Assembly (NCBI GenBank): GCA_963578805.1
Contig: CAUZDY010000004.1
Coordinates: forward strand, 59,498-123,497
Length of the DNA stretch: 64,000 nt
Direction: 5' to 3'
Source of the DNA: CAUZIB01 sp963578805
Lineage (GTDB): Bacteria > Acidobacteriota > Vicinamibacteria > Vicinamibacterales > UBA8438
The position numbers and the translations under genes are program-made. The notes below the pieces were generated by a model. That model had not been told where the DNA came from, did no database searches, and saw nothing but the letters and a program-made list of their open reading frames with translations. Positions 15,626 to 26,095 of this stretch are shown here, one piece after another; the stretch's first letter is position 1; every line of letters begins with the position of its first letter.

Positions 15626-17845
15626 CTACCTCAAGCCCCATGCACGCCGGAGGGACCACTCGCTCGATAACAGCAACATGACCAAAAGGAAGCTCCAGAT
15701 GCTATGCCACAGCTCGCGAGTCTGCTCATGGACACCTGACGCGGTCGATAGAAGACGCTGCGAGAGGGTTGGGAGATCGGCAAGCGTCAACAGGTCACCA
15801 CCCGTGGCATCGGCGAGCCGCTGAAGGAGGCCGACGTCGAGCCTGGGATCGGCAAACTCGGTGTCCACTCCACCCACTAGCACCCACTCGGTCGCCGAAC
15901 CCAGCCGCGTCTCGCGACGATCGGCCGAGACCTCGACTCGATAGACACCAGACATGCCGGCCTCGAAGCTGGCCGTATACCGGCCCTCGCCAGCATCAAC
16001 GAGTACAGGGCTGACCGTCGAGTGGCGACCTTCTGGAGTTCGAATCGTGACATCCGGATCGGCGCCAACGACTGGCCGATACAAGTCATCTCTCAAGTAG
16101 ATATCGAGCCGCACGATATCACCCGGTGCCTGCGCGCCCTGCGCCGAGACGGTCACGGGGCCGGACGCGCCGGCACTCAGCCAACGCGCTGCCTGGCCCC
16201 AGAATCTCTCATAAGTGCGGTCCGCGGCCGGCTGCAACATCTTCCACCGCCACGCCGCCTCACCCGCGAACACCATTGACCGTCCGCGACCGTAACGCTG
16301 GATCGCGACCAAGGGACGAATGTCGCCACCGGGCCCTGGCACGACCGCCAGCACCGACGCTCCAGGTTTCGACCGCCCCAGAGCGACACTGCCACCCAGC
16401 GGCGGCAGCTGCTCCCACCGCTCACGCGTCTCGGTCACTGTGCCTCCGATCTGCATGATCGGATGGATAAGCCCATCGCTCGTTACGATCGCTCTGTCCA
16501 GTTCAGCGTCAGCGACTGGGGACTCCCTCGATAGGCCTCGTGGCGACAGGTCCAGCGGGAGCACGGCCTCGAGTGGTGAGTCCACCAAGCCCGGTCCGGT
16601 CAGCGACAGTGATCCAAGCAGTAACAGACCGCCCCCTCGGTCTTCAATAAACGCGGCGGTAAGATCCAACTGAGCCGGATCAAGAGACTCAGCCTCGACA
16701 TTCGCAAGAATGACCGCATCGTATTGAAACAACGTGAGTCGGTCGACCGGGTACCCCGCACCCAGGGCAGCGGTCCGCTGTGCGTCACCCTGAATATAAA
16801 AAGTGTGTTCGCCCTTGTCATTCTGTCCCTTCCGGACGACTGCGTCGAGCGCAATGCCCTGGTCGCGGTTCCAGGCCCGCTTCAAGAAGGTGTGCTCATA
16901 CCCCGGGGCCCCTTCAACCATTAGAAGACGGAGCGGACGCCTCGGCGGCTGCACGAGCACACTTCGCCAGTTGTTCTCAATTGCCAGTTCACCAGCTTCG
17001 GGGTCGATGTCGACGGTGTACAGCGTGACGCCGTCGGATTTGGGTGAGGCCTGAAACACAGCTCGTATGGGAACCCCGTTGTCACGTGGTGTCACGCGGC
17101 GGACCTCAACCAACTGCCCGTCTTCCAGTAACTTGATCTCGAACGGCTCCAGCCCGCGTCCATGACTAACCACCGAGACATCGATATCGACGACGGACTC
17201 GGCCGCCGGCGCAGCGCCAGCGGTGAGACCGGTCACCTGGAGATCGCGTGTCAGTCGTGTGGAGCCAATCCCGACGGTATAGACGGGAAAGCCAATTTCC
17301 GCCGCTACGTCGGCAATCTCGCGTCCCGACGTGTCCCCGCCGTCCGTCACTAGCACCAAACCGGCAACCATCCGTGACGCGTATCGTTGTTCGACCTCGG
17401 TAAGTGCTCTGAGAAAGTCACTGCGGTCCCCATCGGGTTCCAGCGATGCGAGTGCGGTGACGTTGGACTGACGGATGTCGTCACTGAGGGTGAGGACATC
17501 GACCTGAAACTCGGTCTCCACCGACGGGAGGATCTGTTCTCGAATGACCGCGATAGCACGATCGATCCGACGACCCTCTGTCGCATCAGTCAACCGCATA
17601 CTGCGTGACGCGTCAACAAGAACCGGAACCACCGCTTCCAGCATCGCGGCAGGCTCAGTCGAAACAGGTTTCAGCAGGAAGAGTATGAGGAGCAACAGCG
17701 ACGTGATACGAAGACCTCCAAGAATGCTCCGCTGACGCCACGACAGCAGCATATCCGGCTGTCCGTAAGCGGCGTAGACGACGAGGCAGGCGCCAGCAGA
17801 GAGAGCAATGAGCACCCACCATGCGGGTGCGGTGGCCAGACTCAT
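15626..17845 (-). CDS. Membrane VWA protein with glutamine-amidotransferase-like domain
   Basis: A 739-residue protein. Two N-terminal membrane helices (WWVLIALSAGACLVVYAAYG and the segment around LRITSLLLLILFLL) are followed by a VWA domain with an intact MIDAS (VDASRSMR near residue 78, VTDGGDTSG near residue 170). A middle region (YDAVILANVEAESLDPAQL...EDRGGGLLLLGS) resembles class I glutamine amidotransferase folds without a recognisable catalytic triad. The C-terminus ends in another helix. This matches acidobacterial and planctomycete proteins encoded beside BatA and MoxR. It is separated by 46 bases from DUF4175 upstream and is probably part of an envelope complex assembled by MoxR. 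Confidence 0.8.
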   Translation of the reverse strand: MSLATAPAWWVLIALSAGACLVVYAAYGQPDMLLSWRQRSILGGLRITSLLLLILFLLKPVSTEPAAMLEAVVPVLVDASRSMRLTDATEGRRIDRAIAVIREQILPSVETEFQVDVLTLSDDIRQSNVTALASLEPDGDRSDFLRALTEVEQRYASRMVAGLVLVTDGGDTSGREIADVAAEIGFPVYTVGIGSTRLTRDLQVTGLTAGAAPAAESVVDIDVSVVSHGRGLEPFEIKLLEDGQLVEVRRVTPRDNGVPIRAVFQASPKSDGVTLYTVDIDPEAGELAIENNWRSVLVQPPRRPLRLLMVEGAPGYEHTFLKRAWNRDQGIALDAVVRKGQNDKGEHTFYIQGDAQRTAALGAGYPVDRLTLFQYDAVILANVEAESLDPAQLDLTAAFIEDRGGGLLLLGSLSLTGPGLVDSPLEAVLPLDLSPRGLSRESPVADAELDRAIVTSDGLIHPIMQIGGTVTETRERWEQLPPLGGSVALGRSKPGASVLAVVPGPGGDIRPLVAIQRYGRGRSMVFAGEAAWRWKMLQPAADRTYERFWGQAARWLSAGASGPVTVSAQGAQAPGDIVRLDIYLRDDLYRPVVGADPDVTIRTPEGRHSTVSPVLVDAGEGRYTASFEAGMSGVYRVEVSADRRETRLGSATEWVLVGGVDTEFADPRLDVGLLQRLADATGGDLLTLADLPTLSQRLLSTASGVHEQTRELWHSIWSFLLVMLLLSSEWSLRRAWGLR

Positions 17846-17891
17846 GGCTTCGATATGGTTGCAAGCGCAGGCCAGTCAGATGCAAGTGTCG

Positions 17892-20800
17892 TCACGGGAG
17901 CTCCGATTGAATCGCGAGCGATTGATAGTAGCGCTCGACGAGTCGGCGGTACGCGTCAGGCATCTGCTCGCTCGGACCGACGGTTAGGCGACCTCCGATT
18001 TCTTCCTCGCGCAGGTCACGCACGCGCGACGCCTCGAAGGCCTCCAACACCACCCAGATGTCGTCACGAAGGCTCTCCCAGGCGGATAAGTCCTGCTTAG
18101 CAGTCTCGGTTCCAGAAACCATCCCGCTTCGCCACTGTTTGGCCCACTGTTCGAGGTCCTGCTCGGCTCCGGGACGCTGGCGCCTCAGCTGCTCAAGCAA
18201 CTGTGTCGACTGCGCCAGCTGTCGTATCAATCTCTCCTGCAGCATGACTAACTCACGATCCTTATTAGAACTGCCTTGTCCCAACGATGGTGAACCATCT
18301 GAGCGAGACGGTAAACCGGCCTCGACCGACTCGCCACCTTGTGACTCGGCCGGGGCGTCCTGAGCCGAACCGACGGGGGCGGAGGGCCTCCGTAGCTGCG
18401 CTTCGATCTCGTTGAGAGTTCGTCGTAACACCTGTGCCTCTCGTAGTTCTTCGGCCAGACTCTGAGCGCTCGCACTCTGCGCTCGTGCCGAAGCCAGACG
18501 CTCTGCAACCTGGTCGAGCACCTCGGCAAGGGCACCGATGTCGGCCGCAATCGCTTCAGTCTCACCATCTCTCTCGGCGTCAGACGACTCGAACGGCGTA
18601 GCCGGTTGACGGAGTCGGTTCGCCACTTCGCGTGTTGCTTCCGCCACGTTCGCCGTCCGAAGTTTCTCGATCGCGTCACGTAACGCCTGTTGCACATCCT
18701 CGAACGTTCGGGGGAGCAGGTCCTGCATCTGATCTTCAAGCGACTCGATCCGATCGGCCAGCTGATCGCCACGCGCGGCCAGCCCGGTGCGGGTCTCATC
18801 CGCCGGCAGGCCAAGTTCAGACTGACGGGTATCCGACGCCATCTGGCGCTGCTGGTCCCTCAGTTGCCTGGCCTCTCGCTGAAACTCACCAACCGCTGCA
18901 CGCTCTGCTCCAGCGGATCGGCTCTCCATCTGCCGCTGCAGATCCTGCAGTCGCTCGGCCGCTTGCTGACCCTGACGTGCCGCCTGGGAGGTATCCCCTC
19001 GACGCAGATCATTCGTCGCTCTACGCATCCGTTCCGAGACCTCGGTCGCGCCGGACGGCTGCTGCGTCCGACCACTCGGTTTAAGTCGTTCGAGGTCGTG
19101 AGCCAGTGCTTCGAGTTCGACACGAAGCTGGTTCTGCTCGCGGGTGAGCCGGTCGAGTTGCCGTCGACGGTCAGCGTCAGCCATGTCGGTTTCCGACTCA
19201 GCCAGCGAAACCTGGTCGCGGCTCAGGTCCTGCTGACGTTTGGCGAGCTCCCGTAGACGTTGCCGCACATCGCTCTCGTTACTCGCGTTGTCAGACTTCG
19301 ACGATGGTGGACCGGTTTCGTAGTTCGTCTGTTGGTCCCGGCGAAGCTCCTGGTCGAATAACGCGGATAGATCTTCGCGCGCCTGGTTCTCATTACGTCC
19401 ACCCGCACCATTCTTCTGAGTACTCACTTGCCTCCGACGAACGTCGGCTTCGGCTCTAAGGAGATAGTTAAGCGCGTCCATCTCAAACGGAACCGCTCGA
19501 CTCGTCTCGTCAGCTCGTAGCCTGAGTTCAGCCTCAGTCATGGCCGCCACTGCATTGCGAAGCGCCTGAACCTCAGCGCTGGATCGACCGCGGGCCCGGG
19601 GAGTGCCACGCTGGTCACGCGCCAGCAACCGTTGTGCCAGTCTTGACGTGGCCCATCTGAGTTCCTCCTGGGTATTAGCGACCGAGTCGACATCGGCGGT
19701 GCGGCGTGCCCCTACCGCCTGGCGGTCGAGCCTCCAGGTCGCCACAATGATCTCTTTCTGCAACACAACGATGTCGTCTAGTGCGGTCGCATCCATTGAT
19801 AACGTTGACTGGCTCTGGGCGTCTTCGAATTCCTGGTTAAAGGGACGCACTTGCAAAAAGTAGATATCACTCCGGACCTCTCCGGCCCCCTCGCCGGTAT
19901 TCGTGTCCAGTGCCCGCGCGTAGTAGCTAATAAAGTCACCCGGCTCTAAAACGAGCTCTTCAAGGTAGACTGTGTAGCGACCGTTCGCACTCCGCTGCGA
20001 TCCGCTGGGCAACAGGTCCACGGATCGTTCTGATTGACCAACCACGGCGTACACCAACTCGAAGCGCTGGAGACCGAAGTCGTCACGGGCACGCGCCTCG
20101 ATCACCACCTCCTCGAGGGGGGTGACGTCCAGGTCGCCACCGGGTCGGGTGATTTCAACCTCCGGCGGTCGGTCAAGCACGGTTCGAATGAAGTAGTCGA
20201 TGTCCGCTGGGCTCGACAGACCGTTGTTGTCGACTAGTGCGACCCGATAGGAATCGTCGCTTAACACCGTAAACGATGTCTGAAGCGTGCGCTCATCCAG
20301 CACGACGAGCGGCATCCAACCGCCTGCCTCCAGGTCAAGACGACCTCGCCTAACCGGTTCATCTGTGTACACCGTGAGCGTCACCTGCGTTCCGGAGGGG
20401 GCATAGATGTCGCCACCGTCTGTCTCAACACGCGGCGGCAGTTTGGTGAACGCTGGATACTGGTAGGCAACGTCAATTTGGTCAACCCCTGGCGGAAACA
20501 GTGTCTTGACGCTGAACTCGTCGGACACAAGAATTGCGGCGTTGACCCGGTAGGTGAAATCAGCAGTGACTAGCGGCACCACCGCCCTATACCCACCGTC
20601 TGTCGCCTCCATGTCAAGGGTACGGGTTTGACCATCCACATCGGTGACCATCACCGAAAGCGGCGTCCGAGACGGTTTACCGATCGCACCCTCTAGCCGA
20701 GCCATAATCGGCACCGACTCACCGGCAACGACCCGCGTGTCACCCGGCTCAATTTCCAGCGTGACGGTGTAGGGGAAGGCGTAAAGCCATGTGGTTTGAG

Positions 20801-21317
20801 CGATCCGGCGCAAGGGACCACTTCCAGCGGTCAAAACGACCAGAAACGCGAGGGTCGTGGCGGCACCCCGCAGGATCGACCCTCGAACCTGATTCCATGA
20901 GACGATGCGGTCGACGTCGATAGACCGTGCCTTTGCTGCTGCGTCGACTAGGACGAGTCCACCAAGCGCCGACGACTGACCCGACCCGACGATTTGGGTC
21001 GCACTCGCCAGTCGATCCTCGAGGTGTGGACACTGCTCTTCGATAAAGCGCGCGACTTGCGTGTCACTCGGGATCCGTCGCAACGACCACAGCGTGCTGA
21101 CCGTAAAGGTTAGCGCACAGGCACACGCTGCGATCGCCAGGACAACCATCGTGAAGTCTGCGGGCTCGAGGAAATGATCAGTGGCCAGAACGACCACTAA
21201 GAGCACCAGCCAGACGCCCGCCGCGCGGGCACCCGCCTGTATCGAGTTCGCCGTAATCCAGCGCCGCCGAACCCGGGTCAGCAGAGCGCGAAGGTCGTCA
21301 AGAGAGGATTGCTCCAC
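17892..21317 (-). CDS. DUF4175 family large membrane-anchored coiled-coil protein
   Basis: A 1141-residue protein of the DUF4175 type. Three membrane helices occupy the N-terminus (AAGVWLVLLVVVLATDHFL, FTMVVLAIAACACALTFTV, ATTLAFLVVLTAG). A large beta-rich periplasmic region follows with Ig-like repeats (LEIEPGDTRVVAGESVPIMA and the segments around PPEVEITRPGGDLD). The C-terminal 500 residues are Gln/Arg/Glu-rich coiled coil. The function is unproven; in this gene neighbourhood it is the constant companion of MoxR, DUF58 and BatA. The start ATG 21317 is preceded by GGGAGGGG. It lies 118 bases downstream of the BatA-like gene. Confidence 0.82.
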   Translation of the reverse strand: MEQSSLDDLRALLTRVRRRWITANSIQAGARAAGVWLVLLVVVLATDHFLEPADFTMVVLAIAACACALTFTVSTLWSLRRIPSDTQVARFIEEQCPHLEDRLASATQIVGSGQSSALGGLVLVDAAAKARSIDVDRIVSWNQVRGSILRGAATTLAFLVVLTAGSGPLRRIAQTTWLYAFPYTVTLEIEPGDTRVVAGESVPIMARLEGAIGKPSRTPLSVMVTDVDGQTRTLDMEATDGGYRAVVPLVTADFTYRVNAAILVSDEFSVKTLFPPGVDQIDVAYQYPAFTKLPPRVETDGGDIYAPSGTQVTLTVYTDEPVRRGRLDLEAGGWMPLVVLDERTLQTSFTVLSDDSYRVALVDNNGLSSPADIDYFIRTVLDRPPEVEITRPGGDLDVTPLEEVVIEARARDDFGLQRFELVYAVVGQSERSVDLLPSGSQRSANGRYTVYLEELVLEPGDFISYYARALDTNTGEGAGEVRSDIYFLQVRPFNQEFEDAQSQSTLSMDATALDDIVVLQKEIIVATWRLDRQAVGARRTADVDSVANTQEELRWATSRLAQRLLARDQRGTPRARGRSSAEVQALRNAVAAMTEAELRLRADETSRAVPFEMDALNYLLRAEADVRRRQVSTQKNGAGGRNENQAREDLSALFDQELRRDQQTNYETGPPSSKSDNASNESDVRQRLRELAKRQQDLSRDQVSLAESETDMADADRRRQLDRLTREQNQLRVELEALAHDLERLKPSGRTQQPSGATEVSERMRRATNDLRRGDTSQAARQGQQAAERLQDLQRQMESRSAGAERAAVGEFQREARQLRDQQRQMASDTRQSELGLPADETRTGLAARGDQLADRIESLEDQMQDLLPRTFEDVQQALRDAIEKLRTANVAEATREVANRLRQPATPFESSDAERDGETEAIAADIGALAEVLDQVAERLASARAQSASAQSLAEELREAQVLRRTLNEIEAQLRRPSAPVGSAQDAPAESQGGESVEAGLPSRSDGSPSLGQGSSNKDRELVMLQERLIRQLAQSTQLLEQLRRQRPGAEQDLEQWAKQWRSGMVSGTETAKQDLSAWESLRDDIWVVLEAFEASRVRDLREEEIGGRLTVGPSEQMPDAYRRLVERYYQSLAIQSELP

Positions 21318-21435
21318 GAAATATCCACCCCTCCCTTAATTATTGCTCAGAAAAGAGTTAGGTCGCCAGGTAGAAGGACAGCCCAACAGCACGGTATTGT
21401 CTCACGCGTTAAGACGGCGAGCAAACGAGAAATGG

Positions 21436-23289
21436 TCAGACGGAGGAGCGCCCGAGCCACGCCTCGGCCACAAGCACGAGCAACATCGCCAGCACGGCGT
21501 ACCACCAGTAGCTTTGTTCGGATTCCCGAGTCGCCTCTCGCCGGTGAGCAACCCCGATGAGTTCTCCCGACTCTCGAACATGGACATGACTCAGGAATGT
21601 ATCAACGCTCAAACCGGTCGTCTCGGATTCCCGGGGGTCGACGTTGACGACGACACGCCGTCCGGAACCAGGTAACGTTGCTGGACCAGGCTGTGGCTCG
21701 AGGCCGAAGGGGACATCAGTCACGGTCAGTTCTCGAGGCTTCTCCCTGTCGGCCGCGAGATACTGGACCAGCTCGTAGACGAACGGGAGAAACGTAGGAC
21801 GCCTGGGAAAATCATTCCAATCGTTGTTCAGATCTGTCGCGAAGACGACCGCCCTTCCCTGGTGCACGGCGTACTCGGCAAGTGCAGCCGTTCCGTCTTC
21901 GAATCGAGCGAGCACCCGAGCGCCGGGAGTCTCGACGACATGCAGCGCTCGTTGCACGCGTACCTGTCCCAAAGTGCCGACGAAACCGCCAAACGGATAA
22001 AATATCGGGTGTCTCGGGTCGACCACTGAAAAACTGGTCGCGACCTCAGCATCCATCGGCTCAAGAATCAGTGGCAGATCGTCTCCGAGAATATCAGTCA
22101 CAAGTTGTGGCTCTAAGGTTGGACCGGCGACGACCATCACGCCACCACCGTCAGCCGCATACGCGGCGATCTGCTTGCGGCCCGCTCGGTTAAGACCCTG
22201 GGTCCCGATGATCACGATAACTTCGAGACCAGAAAGCTCACGCGTCGCCACAACATCCGGCGCGATCGCGACGACCTCAAAATGATGCTCGCCCTCGCCC
22301 GCCGATAACGCCCTCTCCAAATAGAAGGCCCCCGCTCCGATACGTCCCCCGTTCGTAACGACTCCTATGGTCGCCGGCGATGGCGGGTCGAGAATCAGGT
22401 AGCGTCGATCGTCTGCAGGGACCCCCTCCGAATCATCTACGGTCAACTGCAGTGCGCCGGTTGACGGTAGATCGACATTGAGGTTCACTTCGGTAGAACC
22501 GCGCCGTGCGAGCACCTCGTCCGTGGTCAATAACCGTCCATCGTGGTGAAGCGATACGATTGTTGACCGCTCCGTCCCGCTGTTGAATATCACCGCGGAA
22601 ACCCCACGTGGGTCTGCCTTCATTGAGGTCACCGCAAGGTTCGCCCCGCTGGGGGCGACACTAGATACCTCCACGACGACACCGGGCGGTACGGCAACGT
22701 CAGAAGTTCGCTCCCATCCTGTCTCCTGCAGATCGGTAACCACGACAATCCGACCTGCTCGAGAGCCAAACATCTCGGCCGCCGTATCCACAGCGGCTGC
22801 GAAACGAGTGGCGCCTGACCCCGGCGTGACATCTGCCAGTCGCGCCACGACGGCGGAGCGGTCGAGCGTCGCGTCGCAAGCAACTCTGGCCTGATGGTCG
22901 AACACCACCAGACCAACAACGTGATCAGGAGGAGCGTTCACAACAGCTGCAGTCGCCGCCGCGCGGGCACGCTGAAACGCCTCCGGTCCACCCATGCTGA
23001 ACGACCGATCGAGCACGACAACGGTCAGGTCCCGTGACAGCGCCCCCGAGACGTCTAAGAACGGTCGAGTAAACGCCAAGACCAAGAATAGAAGGGCGGC
23101 GATACGAAGGATTAGCAGTAATAGCTCTCGAAATCGACGGCGGCTCGTTTGCAAGACAGGCGCCTTCCCTAGAAGACGGATGTCACTGAACGCAACTCGT
23201 GGCGCTGCCTCACGCTTCCAAAGATGAAGCATGACCGGCACGCCAATGGCCAGCGCACCGATGAAGAACGCGGGGAAAAGGAATGACAT
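21436..23289 (-). CDS. BatA-like membrane VWA protein
   Basis: A 617-residue protein with the BatA N-terminal signature: MSFLFPAFFIGALAIGVPVM leading to LHLWKRE, then RRRFRELLLLILRIAALLF. The VWA MIDAS DRSFSMGG lies near residue 92, with VVTDLQE as the later metal-site strand. A Rossmann-like region (EVIVIIGTQGLNRAGRKQIA, AADGGGVMVVAG) resembles glutamine amidotransferases, and the C-terminus ends in a membrane helix (WWYAVLAMLLVLVAEAWLG). BatA proteins of Bacteroides are linked to oxygen tolerance; that role is not shown here. It lies 38 bases downstream of the DUF58 gene in the same operon. Confidence 0.85.
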   Translation of the reverse strand: MSFLFPAFFIGALAIGVPVMLHLWKREAAPRVAFSDIRLLGKAPVLQTSRRRFRELLLLILRIAALLFLVLAFTRPFLDVSGALSRDLTVVVLDRSFSMGGPEAFQRARAAATAAVVNAPPDHVVGLVVFDHQARVACDATLDRSAVVARLADVTPGSGATRFAAAVDTAAEMFGSRAGRIVVVTDLQETGWERTSDVAVPPGVVVEVSSVAPSGANLAVTSMKADPRGVSAVIFNSGTERSTIVSLHHDGRLLTTDEVLARRGSTEVNLNVDLPSTGALQLTVDDSEGVPADDRRYLILDPPSPATIGVVTNGGRIGAGAFYLERALSAGEGEHHFEVVAIAPDVVATRELSGLEVIVIIGTQGLNRAGRKQIAAYAADGGGVMVVAGPTLEPQLVTDILGDDLPLILEPMDAEVATSFSVVDPRHPIFYPFGGFVGTLGQVRVQRALHVVETPGARVLARFEDGTAALAEYAVHQGRAVVFATDLNNDWNDFPRRPTFLPFVYELVQYLAADREKPRELTVTDVPFGLEPQPGPATLPGSGRRVVVNVDPRESETTGLSVDTFLSHVHVRESGELIGVAHRREATRESEQSYWWYAVLAMLLVLVAEAWLGRSSV

Positions 23290-23327
23290 CGACCTGAACT
23301 ATCGGCGAGGAATCCTGACTCCTCACT

Positions 23328-24236
23328 TCAATATAACTGACTACGGGCTGACAAATAGGCGTGTAACGCGAGATCGAGGGGCTTCGAGGTATCGACGAGC
23401 CGGTAGTCGATACCGTTCAGTCGTAGCTCACGAGTGTAGAACGCAATGAGGTCTTCGACCCGTTCGAGATAGTCCCCGCGGATCGCGGATGGCACGGCCT
23501 GCACCTCTTGACCCGTCTCAAGGTCCTCAAAGCGCGAGACACCCTCGAACGGGAACGTTAGTTCGGCGTGATCCAGTACGTGAAATACAACCACGTCGGT
23601 CCCCCGAAAGCGCAAACGCCTTAGGCCGTCGACTACTCGCTCCGGCTCGTCGAGCAAGTCTGAAATCAAAACCACCATCCCGCGGCGTGACAGCGCGTCG
23701 GCGAGACGGATGAGCGGCTTTGCCAGGTTCGACCCGCGGCCAGTCTCGACCCTGTCAAGCTCCAGGAGTACCCGCCTCAAGTGCTCCGGTCTCACGCTCG
23801 CCTCAAGCTGCTTCAGCACCCGTTCGGCAAAGACGATCAGGCCAACCGCGTCGTTCTGACGGTTCATGAGGTAGGCCAGTGATGCCGCCAGATACGACGC
23901 ATACTCCTGTTTACTGATTGCGGTTGAGCTGTACCCCATCGATCCGGACACATCGAGGAGTAGATGACACTCGAGATTGGTCTCTTCCTTAAACTTTTTT
24001 ACGTAGTACCGATCGCTCCGCGCGTAGACCTTCCAATCGATCAGCGAGACGTCGTCGCCCGGCATGTATTGCCGATATTCAGAAAACTCAACGCTGCAAC
24101 CTGTGTGAGGACTTCGATGCAGGCCAATGAGGAACCCCTCGACAACGGTTCGGGCTCGAAGCTCCATCGAGCCAATCCGCGCCACAACCTGCGGGTCAAG
24201 GTACCGCAGCTCGTTGGCGCGAGGAGCGGTGGTCAT
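23328..24236 (-). CDS. DUF58 domain protein
   Basis: A 302-residue cytoplasmic protein with the DUF58 core RQYMPGDDVSLIDWKVYAR and a VWA-like fold containing LLLDVSGSMGYSS and VVLISDLLDEPE. DUF58 proteins are near-universal partners of MoxR ATPases and are thought to carry the MoxR signal to membrane VWA proteins. The ATG at 24236 starts one base after the moxR stop, so the two are translationally coupled. The longer frame to 24320 overlaps moxR and is rejected. Confidence 0.9.
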   Translation of the reverse strand: MTTAPRANELRYLDPQVVARIGSMELRARTVVEGFLIGLHRSPHTGCSVEFSEYRQYMPGDDVSLIDWKVYARSDRYYVKKFKEETNLECHLLLDVSGSMGYSSTAISKQEYASYLAASLAYLMNRQNDAVGLIVFAERVLKQLEASVRPEHLRRVLLELDRVETGRGSNLAKPLIRLADALSRRGMVVLISDLLDEPERVVDGLRRLRFRGTDVVVFHVLDHAELTFPFEGVSRFEDLETGQEVQAVPSAIRGDYLERVEDLIAFYTRELRLNGIDYRLVDTSKPLDLALHAYLSARSQLY

Positions 24237-24237
24237 G

Positions 24238-25239
24238 TCACATCCCGCTGTGAGGCTGGGGTACGGTGTCGAGCAGGCGCGCGATGACAGTCTCCTGATC
24301 GACGCCTTCTGACTCGGCAAGAAAGTTGATGATGATCCGGTGTCGTAAAGTGGGATAAGCGAGGGCGCGCACGTCCCCCACTGACACGTGGTAGCGTCCC
24401 TGCATGAGCGCCCGCGCCTTCCCTCCTAGTATCAGCGCCTGGGACGCTCGAAGGCCTGCGCCCCACCTAACCCATTTCTCGACGAACTCTGGCGTGTTCC
24501 CGCGACCTGGGCGCGACGCGTCAACGAGGCGAACCGCATATCGGGCGACCTCATCCGACACAATAACCTGGCGAACCAGCCGCTGAAACTCCAATACGTC
24601 ATGACCGTCGAGTATACGATTCGGAGAACCTGCCTTGTCGGATGTCGTGGTCGTTACCACGCGCACTTCATCGTCCTCCTCAAGATACGACATCACCGCG
24701 TTGAACATGAACCGTGACAGCTGGGCCTCTGGGAGCGGATAGGTCCCCTCTAGCTCGATCGGATTCTGCGTAGCAAGAACCAAAAACGGCCGCTCGAGTT
24801 CGTAGGTTCTCCCAGCGGAGGTCACGTGATACTCCTGCATCGCTTCCAATAGCGCAGCCTGGGTTTTAGGTGGGGTTCGGTTGATTTCGTCGGCCAACAA
24901 AATCTGAGCGAACACAGGACCCTTCACAAACCGGAGATAGCGATGCCCGTCCTCCTCCTCAAGCACATCTGTGCCTGTGATGTCCGCAGGCATCAAATCC
25001 GGTGTGAACTGGATCCGATTGAACGACAGATGGAGGACATCGGCGAGCGTCTTGACCAGCAGCGTCTTGGCCAGTCCAGGCACCCCGGTGATCAGGCAGT
25101 GCCCGCCCGTGAACAGCGCCGTCAGCACCAGCTCAACGACATCATCCTGCCCGATGATGACCTTACGGAGCTCGGCGAGAATCTGCTCTCGACCTCGTGT
25201 CACACGATCAGCAATGTCCGCTGCGCTTGATGATTCCAT
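24238..25239 (-). CDS. MoxR family AAA+ ATPase
   Basis: A 333-residue AAA+ ATPase with Walker A GVPGLAKT (residue about 55), Walker B ILLADEINR, sensor 1 ATQNPIELEGTYPLPEAQLS, and a C-terminal lid ending PTLRHRIIINFLAESEG. MoxR proteins act as chaperones that activate metal- or VWA-containing complexes. The start ATG 25239 (MESSSAADIADRV) is chosen because the upstream extension to 25296 is not family-like. It is followed at one base by DUF58 and preceded by DUF4159. Confidence 0.93.
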   Translation of the reverse strand: MESSSAADIADRVTRGREQILAELRKVIIGQDDVVELVLTALFTGGHCLITGVPGLAKTLLVKTLADVLHLSFNRIQFTPDLMPADITGTDVLEEEDGHRYLRFVKGPVFAQILLADEINRTPPKTQAALLEAMQEYHVTSAGRTYELERPFLVLATQNPIELEGTYPLPEAQLSRFMFNAVMSYLEEDDEVRVVTTTTSDKAGSPNRILDGHDVLEFQRLVRQVIVSDEVARYAVRLVDASRPGRGNTPEFVEKWVRWGAGLRASQALILGGKARALMQGRYHVSVGDVRALAYPTLRHRIIINFLAESEGVDQETVIARLLDTVPQPHSGM

Positions 25240-25300
25240 GACCACAGTCGTCTCGTGAGTATGACATCCCACTGCGAATAGGGATGTCATACCCACAGCG

Positions 25301-26095
25301 CTAATGTGTCAAGGCGTAAACGATTTCGTTGATGATCATTCGATACGACTGGGCGGTGTACTGAATGTAGGCTGGGTACTCCTCGGCGTTCGACCATTCC
25401 CAGCCGTCACCCATGTCGGTGTTGTAGTTAAGGAAGACCATTACTCGACCGTCGTCATCCAAGATTCCGTGCAACTGCGACTCGTAGCCGCCCTTCTCCC
25501 AGGTCACGTTGTTAAAGAACGACCCCAGACCCGGAATCTGCGGATATCGATCAAGGTCATAAAAGCAACTAAATACGGGATGATCTAGGTCGAGTCGGAC
25601 AATCGCTCGGTCGGGAAAGACCCGACCGAGCTGATGTTCGACAAGATCCCATTCGACCGGGCCGTGAAAATCGTCAAATGTCGCGGTGCCGCCACGCAGG
25701 AGGAATTCACGAAGAATACCGACCTCTGGATCGGTGAACTCCACGTTCGCTGGCTCGACGAAGTAGATCCACGGGTGTTCCCACAGCTCGGGGTCGGCCA
25801 ATTCCAGGACCACCGGTTCCTCTACCTTTATCGTGGTCACTGTCGCCATCCGGCGAGAGAGATTTTGTTCGGCGACTGGACCATCGATGATCCACGGGTC
25901 ACTCCAGTAGGTCTGTCTGAACTGCTGCAGGCGACCAGGGTCCGAGCTGTATCGGATGCGCACGAACGTCCACTTGAGACCGACGAGCCGGTCGTCACCG
26001 AGCCGAGGGGGACGAAGCTCCTGGGTAGCAGGTTGGACCACAGTCGTCAGTAGTAAAAGCAAAATGAATGCCGCGACCGAAACCAGCCGGATCAA
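25301..26095 (-). CDS. DUF4159 secreted protein
   Basis: A 264-residue protein with a signal peptide (LVSVAAFILLLLLTTVVQPA) and the DUF4159 core: FVRIRYSSD near residue 45, YFVEPANVEFTDPEV, LREFLLRGGTATFDDFHG and PVFSCFYD. The fold resembles an amidotransferase-like Rossmann domain. It is common in MoxR/BatA clusters, without an established activity. Its ATG overlaps the stop of the upstream TPR-peptidase gene by four bases (ATGA). Confidence 0.85.
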   Translation of the reverse strand: MIRLVSVAAFILLLLLTTVVQPATQELRPPRLGDDRLVGLKWTFVRIRYSSDPGRLQQFRQTYWSDPWIIDGPVAEQNLSRRMATVTTIKVEEPVVLELADPELWEHPWIYFVEPANVEFTDPEVGILREFLLRGGTATFDDFHGPVEWDLVEHQLGRVFPDRAIVRLDLDHPVFSCFYDLDRYPQIPGLGSFFNNVTWEKGGYESQLHGILDDDGRVMVFLNYNTDMGDGWEWSNAEEYPAYIQYTAQSYRMIINEIVYALTH